Below are positions 1 to 7,762 of a DNA stretch of 64,000 nucleotides, one piece after another. The position numbers and the translations under genes were made by a program. The notes below the pieces were generated by a model. That model was not told where the DNA came from. It worked only from the letters and a program-made list of their open reading frames with translations, and did not search any database. The first letter of the stretch is position 1. Each line of letters starts with the position of its first letter. Origin of the DNA: Planctomycetota bacterium (GTDB taxonomy: Bacteria > Planctomycetota > Brocadiia > Brocadiales > Brocadiaceae). The stretch is from assembly GCA_016188675.1 (NCBI GenBank), contig JACPHJ010000093.1, positions 1-64,000 of the forward strand, given 5' to 3'.

Positions 1-42
1 ATTTAATTTTATTTATACGGGTTATATTATGTATGGCTAGAG

Positions 43-128
43 AATCCCCCTTAGAAAAGGGGGCTTGGGGGTTGTAAAATAGCCTGGGAAAAACACAACC
101 CCCTGAATCCCCCTTTGTTAATGGGGAC
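43..128. repeat. GC-rich palindromic intergenic repeat, copy 1
   Basis: The segment has a CCCCCTT/AAGGGGG hairpin, then GGGGGTTGT pairing with ACAACCCCC about 20 bases on, then a second CCCCCTTTGTTAATGGGG hairpin. The same arrangement recurs at 16893-16986, so it is a dispersed non-coding element. It could act as a bidirectional terminator or be a miniature mobile element. Nothing else is seen in bases 1-171. Confidence 0.75.
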
Positions 129-171
129 TCAAACGGAATAATTTAAGAATCTGAAAATTTTTTTGCAGTAA

Positions 172-1447
<1,276 letters not shown>

Positions 1448-1497
1448 CCGTTTTGGGGAGTCCATAATTAGCGATTAGTTTCAAGGAAGGAACTTGG

Positions 1498-2469
1498 ATG
1501 GCGAAACAACGTAAGCGCGAAACCGATTCTTTTAAACCCTTAGACCTGCGGAGGATTAAAACTTATTCAATAAAGAAGCGAAAGAATCTTTCTAATATTC
1601 ACCTGTTTGCCAAACCCGTCCTGCCTGCCGATGGAATACCTGCCTTTTTCGAATCCTTGCCGGAGATATTGGCCGCATCAAATTTACGGAAGGTGATTGA
1701 AGCGATAACGCAGGCACACCGGAACAAACGTCCCGTAGTAATGGCCATTGGCGCGCATGTAATAAAGTGCGGCCTGTCGCCTTTAATTATAGACCTCATG
1801 AAACGCCGCATAATAACGGCAATTGCCATGAATGGCGCGGGGGCAATCCATGATTATGAAGTATCGCTCATTGGCGCAACCTCTGAGGATGTGGCAGCAA
1901 GCCTGAAAGACGGCAGTTTCGGCATGGTAAGGGAAACTGCGGAAGTCTTTCAAATTGCAGCGGCTAAAGGGACAAAAGAGGGCATAGGTCTTGGGCGGGC
2001 GTTGGGAGAAAAAATAATCAGGGATAAAAATACCTTTGAAGATTTGAGTCTGCTGGTGTGGGGCGCAAGGCTGAACATTCCAACCACGGTTCACGTTGCA
2101 TTGGGAACGGATACGATTCACATGCATCCGAATGTTTCCGGAAGGGATTTGGGGGAATCCAGCCATATTGATTTTAAAATTCTCGCCTCCGTGGTCTCTG
2201 AACTGGAAGGAGGTGCGTGGTTAAATGTAGGTTCTGCCGTCATCATGCCGGAGGTATTTCTCAAGGCGCTTTGCATTGCAAGAAATATCGGTCATAAGGT
2301 TGAAAATTTCGTGACGGTAAATATGGACATGATTCAGCACTACAGGCCGCAAACGAATGTCCTAAAAAGGCCGTCTCCGTATGGATATGCTATTACAGGC
2401 CACCATGAAATTATGCTGCCACTTTTAAGGATGGGTATTCTGGCGAAACTTGGTATAGGAGATGAATAA
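1498..2469 (+). CDS. Deoxyhypusine-synthase-like protein
   Basis: The 323-aa protein resembles the deoxyhypusine synthase family: a Rossmann-type core with GAHVIKCGLSPLIIDLM near residue 83, AMNGAGAIHDYE near 107, and later glycine-rich and TDTIHMHPN segments. Authentic deoxyhypusine synthase uses NAD and spermidine to modify eIF5A and needs an active-site lysine in a conserved C-terminal motif; I do not see that motif here. A bacterial paralogue with a different, uncharacterised reaction is more likely. The basic N-terminus (first ~40 residues) looks like an extension. The ATG overlaps nothing upstream; the next gene starts inside its last codons, so the two are translationally coupled. Confidence 0.6.
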   Translation: MAKQRKRETDSFKPLDLRRIKTYSIKKRKNLSNIHLFAKPVLPADGIPAFFESLPEILAASNLRKVIEAITQAHRNKRPVVMAIGAHVIKCGLSPLIIDLMKRRIITAIAMNGAGAIHDYEVSLIGATSEDVAASLKDGSFGMVRETAEVFQIAAAKGTKEGIGLGRALGEKIIRDKNTFEDLSLLVWGARLNIPTTVHVALGTDTIHMHPNVSGRDLGESSHIDFKILASVVSELEGGAWLNVGSAVIMPEVFLKALCIARNIGHKVENFVTVNMDMIQHYRPQTNVLKRPSPYGYAITGHHEIMLPLLRMGILAKLGIGDE

Positions 2470-3103
2470 AACCAAAAAACTTTTAAAAATATACCAGAAG
2501 ATGTTTGACGCATTAGGCCCCCGGCAATGGTGGCCCGGAGAGACCCCTTTCGAGGTAGTCATCGGCGCTATACTAACGCAGAATACAAATTGGTCTAACG
2601 TTGAAAAGGCCATCAAAAACCTTAAAATGGCTGGCAAGCTTTCTCCGGAAGGAATATATAGATTGAGTGTAACGGAACTGGCAGAACTCATCCGGCCTTC
2701 CGGTTTTTTCAATGTCAAGGCAAAACGTGTCAAGGCATTTATAAATTGGCTATTTTCAAGATATGAAGGTAGTTTGTCTAAGATGTTTGCCAGGGATTTG
2801 GAAATACTCCGGAGCGAATTGCTTTCTGTAAAGGGTATCGGGCCTGAAACGGCAGATTCGATTTTGCTCTATGCGGGGAATATGCCCACATTTGTTGTGG
2901 ATGCCTATACCCACAGGATTTTTTCAAGGCATGAACTTATTCCGGAAGAAAGCACCTATGACGAGATGAAATCTTTCTTTGAAGAAAACCTTCCGAAAGA
3001 CGTACAATTATTTAACGAGTATCATGCGTTATTGGTAAACATCGGAAAGATGTTTTGTAAACCCAGGAAGGTCTGCGATCCGTGTCCGTTAAAAGATATT
3101 TAG
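2462..3103 (+). CDS. Endonuclease III-related DNA glycosylase (HhH-GPD)
   Basis: A 213-aa base-excision repair glycosylase. It shows the helix-hairpin-helix SVKGIGPETA (about 122-131) and the catalytic aspartate in VVDAYT (D147). The lysine of bifunctional endonuclease III (GxGRKTA) is replaced by glutamate (GPETA), as in monofunctional 3-methyladenine-type relatives, so a simple glycosylase without lyase activity is expected. The C-terminus keeps three cysteines of the [4Fe-4S] loop (C199-x5-C205-x2-C208) but stops at KDI, just before the usual fourth cysteine. The gene overlaps the end of the upstream gene by 8 bases. A fragment of a dispersed repeat lies immediately downstream and may explain the shortened end. 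Confidence 0.82.
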   Translation: MNKTKKLLKIYQKMFDALGPRQWWPGETPFEVVIGAILTQNTNWSNVEKAIKNLKMAGKLSPEGIYRLSVTELAELIRPSGFFNVKAKRVKAFINWLFSRYEGSLSKMFARDLEILRSELLSVKGIGPETADSILLYAGNMPTFVVDAYTHRIFSRHELIPEESTYDEMKSFFEENLPKDVQLFNEYHALLVNIGKMFCKPRKVCDPCPLKDI

Positions 3104-3114
3104 TAAAATTCTGT

Positions 3115-3146
3115 CTTTGCCCTCCTTCGTAAGGGGATTGAGGGAA
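3115..3146. repeat. Remnant of GC-rich palindromic repeat
   Basis: TGCCCTCCTTCGTAAGGGGATTGAGGG resembles half of the palindromic elements seen at 43-128 and 16893-16986. It lies between the stop of the glycosylase gene and the start of the dihydroorotase gene. It is only a partial match, so the assignment is tentative. Confidence 0.4.
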
Positions 3147-3173
3147 ATTAAGGTTATTTATGGAGTAACAAAA

Positions 3174-4460
3174 ATGATAAGTAACGAGGTGTTAATAAAG
3201 GGTGGGCATGTTGTGGATCCTGCAACCGGGCTTGATGGCCGTGCAGATATCCTTATCAAGGATGGCAAGATCAAAGCAGTATCAAATGATATTAAGGCAA
3301 ATAATAACACGCAGGTCATCGATGCAGCCCAGAAATATGTAATTCCAGGCTTAATTGACTGTCATGTGCATCTCAGCGAACCCGGCCTGGAGTATAAAGA
3401 AACCATAGAGACAGGCTCACGGGCTGCAGCAAAGGGCGGTTTTACAACCCTGATTTGTGAGCCGAACACCATGCCCCCCATTGATTCGCTTGAAATGGTG
3501 GAATCCTTCATGGAAAGGGTTTGCCAGAAAAGCGTGGTCAACATTTTTACGAAGGCGTGCATTACAAAGGGATTGTTGGGAGAGGAGCTTACTGATATTG
3601 ACAAGTTGGCAACAGACAAACGGGTGCGGGCATTATCTGACGACGGTAATCCGGTATTTTATGAAACATTAATGAAAAAGGCATGCGAGTTGGCCGCACG
3701 GCACAACCTTGTCATAAGCCCCCACTGCGAGGATTCTCAAGTTTCTCTCGACAAGGCAAAAGTGAACAGCAATGTGTCCCATTTTCCCGGCAAGCCATTT
3801 TCCCATGAAACGGACTTTATTATCCGCGAGATAAAATGCGCCGAGCAAGCCAGGGGATGGTTGCACGTTTCACATGTCAGCCAGAAAAGTTCCCTTGAAG
3901 TTATTCAAAAAGCCAAAGAAAGAAACCTTGCCCGGATCACCTGTGAAGCCACGCCGCATCATTTATTATTGGATGAAAATTTCAGGAATGCGAGTGGGAC
4001 TGTACCTAAGACCAACCCCCCACTGCGCACCATCGAAGATAGAGAAGCGCTCCAGAAAGGCCTGTCAAACGGCGTAATTGACGTCATTGCCACAGACCAT
4101 GCGCCACATACCCATGACGATTTGAAAAAAGGAGCCTCAGGTTTTGTAGGACTTGAGAATGCACTCGGTGTTATCCTTACAAAACTTGTCCATCCCGGTA
4201 TTCTACCGTTAAAAGAAGTTGTCCGGAAAATGTCCACCAACCCTGCCCGGATATTTAAGGTCAACGGCGGGAGTTTGGCCGTGGGCATGCCCGCTGATAT
4301 TACGATTGTTGATATGGATAAAGAATGGACGGTTGACGTCGAAGAGTTTGAGTCCAAGGCAAGAAACTGCCCTTTCAACGGCTGGAAGTTGATCGGGCAA
4401 GTTGTAACTACCCTTGTCGGCGGAAGGGTAGTTTTTGATAATTGCCAAATTTTATGTTAA
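3174..4460 (+). CDS. pyrC: Dihydroorotase, class I
   Basis: A 428-aa amidohydrolase, predicted to interconvert carbamoyl-aspartate and dihydroorotate in pyrimidine synthesis. Visible features: metal ligands in DCHVHL (H64, H66), the substrate loop with CEPNTMPP (N98), HCED, LHVSHVS and TDHAPH. The usual substrate arginine of the HLREPG motif is serine here (S68, HLSEPG), a form better known from allantoinases. The remaining motifs favour dihydroorotase. I chose the ATG at 3174, which has GGAG about 9 bases upstream; a longer frame from 3117 would begin inside a repeat remnant. The next gene starts before its stop codon, indicating coupling. Confidence 0.8.
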   Translation: MISNEVLIKGGHVVDPATGLDGRADILIKDGKIKAVSNDIKANNNTQVIDAAQKYVIPGLIDCHVHLSEPGLEYKETIETGSRAAAKGGFTTLICEPNTMPPIDSLEMVESFMERVCQKSVVNIFTKACITKGLLGEELTDIDKLATDKRVRALSDDGNPVFYETLMKKACELAARHNLVISPHCEDSQVSLDKAKVNSNVSHFPGKPFSHETDFIIREIKCAEQARGWLHVSHVSQKSSLEVIQKAKERNLARITCEATPHHLLLDENFRNASGTVPKTNPPLRTIEDREALQKGLSNGVIDVIATDHAPHTHDDLKKGASGFVGLENALGVILTKLVHPGILPLKEVVRKMSTNPARIFKVNGGSLAVGMPADITIVDMDKEWTVDVEEFESKARNCPFNGWKLIGQVVTTLVGGRVVFDNCQILC

Positions 4461-5131
4461 TTATTATAGACGGCTACAATTTCATATTCACTGTCCCGGA
4501 ACTGGAAAGGCACGTGAAAGCAAATCACATTGAACCCGTGCGTGACCACGTGATTTCCCTGCTTTCAAAATATAAGGAGAAAAAACACTGCAATGTGATT
4601 TTAGTGTTTGATGGTAATTATACGGAAGCATCTCTGCCAAAAAAACAAACCTATGCGGGTATTACCGTGATTTATTCGAAATCGGGTATAAGCGCAGATA
4701 CCGAGATAAAAAATATCACAACCCTCTGTCAAAACCCAAAAGATGTATGCGTCATAACCTATGACAACGACATAAAAAGACACGTCAAAAAATGCGGCTG
4801 TCCGATTGTCGAACCAAAAGCAATGTATAAAGAAATTATGGAGGTTTTGGACAAGGATAAAAAAATCAAATCTGACGAGCCTGAAGGAAAACGAAATGGC
4901 CCATCTGAAACCGATGCAAAATACTGGAAAGATATTTTCAAAAACCTCCCTGTTGAAGAACAGAAACCGTGCATTACAAAAACAGATATCCCCCTGGTGA
5001 AAAAGGAAAAAAAAGAAACATCCGATACGGTTGATGAACCAAGTTACAAATACCAGGGAACACCTTCCGATGAGACACAATACTGGGTTCGTGTCTTTAC
5101 AGAAACCAAAACGAATGAACACCAAGATTAA
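4454..5131 (+). CDS. YacP-like NYN-domain protein
   Basis: The 225-aa product starts with a NYN (PIN-like) RNase domain of the YacP/Rae1 type in about the first 120 residues: IIIDGYNF at the N-terminus, VFDGNY, a SADTEI segment and VITYDNDI, which supply the expected acidic residues. YacP relatives act on mRNA or stable RNA. The tail is charged and low-complexity and holds two related short motifs, AKYWKDIFKN and TQYWVRVFTE, of unknown role. The ATG at 4454 overlaps the last codons of the dihydroorotase gene. The VanZ-like gene starts inside its 3' end, so all three are probably translated together. Confidence 0.78.
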   Translation: MLIIIDGYNFIFTVPELERHVKANHIEPVRDHVISLLSKYKEKKHCNVILVFDGNYTEASLPKKQTYAGITVIYSKSGISADTEIKNITTLCQNPKDVCVITYDNDIKRHVKKCGCPIVEPKAMYKEIMEVLDKDKKIKSDEPEGKRNGPSETDAKYWKDIFKNLPVEEQKPCITKTDIPLVKKEKKETSDTVDEPSYKYQGTPSDETQYWVRVFTETKTNEHQD

Positions 5132-5540
5132 AATACACTGGATTTTTAAATGTATTCTGACTGTAGTTTATGCCGGCATCATATACTGGGAATCTTCCCG
5201 GGATACTTCCTCTGTATCACTCCCGTATCATACCGATAAAATCGTCCATTTTGTGGAGTTTGGCTTATTATGTCTCATGACATGCTGGTTGCTTTCCTCC
5301 GCCAGGATTGGAATCAGATGGATTTATAAAATTATTCTCGCAGTCGGCGTTGCTTCCCTTTACGGTATATCAGACGAGTTTCATCAATCCTTTACACCTA
5401 ACCGTTCAGTTGACATATTTGACTGGTTTGCAGACACAACCGGTGCAATTACCGCAGGTTTTTTATGGCAAACAATAACCCGTAAACTACAAACAAAGGA
5501 AAAATCACTTGCAATAGAAAAGACGCTCATCAAGACGTAG
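5115..5540 (+). CDS. VanZ-like membrane protein
   Basis: A 141-aa protein with about four hydrophobic segments and the VanZ-family signature DKIVHFVEFGLL, then YGISDEFHQSF and SVDIFDWFADTTGA. The family is named after VanZ (teicoplanin resistance), but most members have no known function. I place the start at the ATG at 5115 (MNTKIKIHW), overlapping the previous gene by 17 bases, rather than at an upstream in-frame ATG whose product would be hydrophilic shadow sequence. It ends the tight + strand run that began with the DHS-like gene. Confidence 0.8.
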   Translation: MNTKIKIHWIFKCILTVVYAGIIYWESSRDTSSVSLPYHTDKIVHFVEFGLLCLMTCWLLSSARIGIRWIYKIILAVGVASLYGISDEFHQSFTPNRSVDIFDWFADTTGAITAGFLWQTITRKLQTKEKSLAIEKTLIKT

Positions 5541-5633
5541 AAATAAATTAGACCATCTTAATGACTGTATAGATAAAATAAAACCGCGGTCGTTTGCCGG
5601 ACATAGCCTTGTTTATCGGGGAACACTCTACGT

Positions 5634-7724
5634 ATGAAAGAAATGGAAGACGTTAACAAACAACTCCGTCTTGTCGAAGAAAAATATAGAACACTCGCCG
5701 AACAAATCCCCGCCATCACTTACATTGCAGATATTGACGAAGCGGGCAGCGTGCGTTATGTCAGTCCGCAAATTGAGCAGATTCTTGGTTTTTCTCCCGA
5801 AGAATGGCTGGCGGATCCTCAGTTATGGTCTAAACAGCTTCATCCCGACGATCGCGCGCGAGTGCTGGCTGAATATAAATCAAGCTGCGAAAAAGGCCTG
5901 CCGTTTCGCTCGGAATACCGCTGTCTGACTTATGATGGGCGGATATTATGGTGTTACAATAATGCAGTATTGGTGAAAGATGATGCCGGCAAACCTCTTT
6001 TCTTTCAGGGTGTTGTCTCTGATATTACTGAGTATAAACGGGTTACAGAGGAAATACATCTATTTCAGGCAGTAACACTGGCGGTCAGTGAAGCCAGGGA
6101 TTTACATGATGCATTGGTCACTGTAATGCAGAAGATATGCGACCATACAGGCTGGGTGTATGGAGAGACGTGGAAACCTAATCACGATGACACGCTTTTG
6201 GTGAGAGATCGTGCTTGCTATTGCAGCATGGATGGTTTTGAAAAATTCCCCGTGTCCGAAGAATTCACCTTCTCAAAAGGCGTAGGACTTCCCGGTCTGG
6301 TTTGGACTATAAAACATCCCATGTGGGCGCACGATATTACCTCGGATCTGAATTATTTGCACAACCCAATTGTTAGAGAACTTGGGCTAAAGACAGGCGT
6401 TGCCTTTCCTATCATTGTTGATGATAAGGTAGTGAGCATTATCGTATTCTACCATGTAAAGATAGAAAAGAAGAACGAACAGCTCATTGCACTCATTTCA
6501 AAGGTGCTATTGCAAATAGTCTCGATTATCAAACGCATACGGGCCGAAGAAACGCTGAGGAAAAGCGAAGCCGGCCTTGCTAATGCCCAGCGAATTGCCC
6601 ATATGGGAAGTTGGGAATGGGATATTATAACAAATGAGATGCGCTGGTCGGATGAGATTTATCGAATATTTGATTTAACACCGCAGAAATTTGGACCCAC
6701 GCATGAGGCATTTCTGAATACAATTCATCCGGACGACAGAGGGTTGGTTAAGGGCTCCGTAATTAAAGCATTATATGGAAAGGCGCCTTACAGCGTTGAC
6801 TACCGTATAGTCCTGCCGGATGGTTCCGAACGTATAGTCCATGAACAAGCAGAAGTTGTTTTCGATAATGCCGCCAAGGCAATTCAGATGAATGGAACGA
6901 TTCAAGACGTCACAAATATCAGAAAGGCAGAAAAATTATTGCGGGAAAGCGAAGAGAGGTTGAAGTCTATTCTCGATAACGCTCCGGCAATTATCTACAT
7001 TAAAGATCTTCAGGGTAGATATACCTTTATCAACAAACAATTTGAAAAGTTGTTTCATATCAAAAGAGATGAGATAAAAGGGAAAACCCCTTACGACTGC
7101 TTTCCCAAAGAGATTGCAGACTCACATCTGGAAAATGACCGAAAGGTATTTGAGACAAAAGTTCCCATGCAATTCGACGAGGCCGCAACACACAATGATG
7201 GTGGAGTGCATTCATATATTTCAATCAAGTTTCCGCTCTTCGATTCCACTGAAAAAGTTTATGCTGTATGTGGCATTTCGACGAATATTACCGAGCGTAA
7301 GCGGATGGAGGGGTTGATACAAAGAGAAAGGGACAACCTGCAAAAGTACCTTGATATTGCCGCAGTTATGTTTCTGGTGCTCGATACCGATGGAAAAACC
7401 ACGCTTATTAATAAAAAAGGATGTGGAATATTAGGCCGTTCAGAGAGAGAAGTTATTGGTAGAAATTGGATTGATAACTTTGTGCCTAAAAGAATCAGGG
7501 ACGAGATAAAAATACTCTTTAGTAAGGTAATTCACGGCGAGATTGAACCATCGGAATACTTTGAGAGTCCAATTTTGGCCAAAAATGGTGAGGAGAGAAC
7601 GATTGCCTGGCATAGCGCTTTTTTGAAAGATGAAAAGAATACCACCATCGGCGTACTCAGTTCCGGAGTAGACATTTCTGATTTTAAGAAAGGAGAAGTG
7701 GGAAAAGAAAAGAATTTAAAGTAA
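5634..7724 (+). CDS. PAS/GAF multidomain sensor without output domain
   Basis: The 696-aa protein is a chain of sensory domains: PAS about 16-140, GAF about 146-300, PAS about 315-430, PAS about 435-555 and PAS about 560-690. Each PAS ends in a typical SDITEYKR-, QDVTNIRK-, TNITERKR- or VDISDFKK-like PAC segment. It stops about a dozen residues after the last PAC motif, exactly where a histidine kinase, GGDEF or other output module would normally start. No membrane segment is evident, so it is probably cytoplasmic. It may signal through a partner protein or be a truncated kinase. No regulator gene is adjacent. Confidence 0.85.
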   Translation: MKEMEDVNKQLRLVEEKYRTLAEQIPAITYIADIDEAGSVRYVSPQIEQILGFSPEEWLADPQLWSKQLHPDDRARVLAEYKSSCEKGLPFRSEYRCLTYDGRILWCYNNAVLVKDDAGKPLFFQGVVSDITEYKRVTEEIHLFQAVTLAVSEARDLHDALVTVMQKICDHTGWVYGETWKPNHDDTLLVRDRACYCSMDGFEKFPVSEEFTFSKGVGLPGLVWTIKHPMWAHDITSDLNYLHNPIVRELGLKTGVAFPIIVDDKVVSIIVFYHVKIEKKNEQLIALISKVLLQIVSIIKRIRAEETLRKSEAGLANAQRIAHMGSWEWDIITNEMRWSDEIYRIFDLTPQKFGPTHEAFLNTIHPDDRGLVKGSVIKALYGKAPYSVDYRIVLPDGSERIVHEQAEVVFDNAAKAIQMNGTIQDVTNIRKAEKLLRESEERLKSILDNAPAIIYIKDLQGRYTFINKQFEKLFHIKRDEIKGKTPYDCFPKEIADSHLENDRKVFETKVPMQFDEAATHNDGGVHSYISIKFPLFDSTEKVYAVCGISTNITERKRMEGLIQRERDNLQKYLDIAAVMFLVLDTDGKTTLINKKGCGILGRSEREVIGRNWIDNFVPKRIRDEIKILFSKVIHGEIEPSEYFESPILAKNGEERTIAWHSAFLKDEKNTTIGVLSSGVDISDFKKGEVGKEKNLK

Positions 7725-7762
7725 CGGCAGCAAATCTATATGCATCTTGCCATAAATTTTCT

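Noticed and set aside
3117-3173. Longer dihydroorotase start
   Set aside because: The additional 19 codons lie in a repeat remnant and lack a Shine-Dalgarno; the ATG at 3174 has one.
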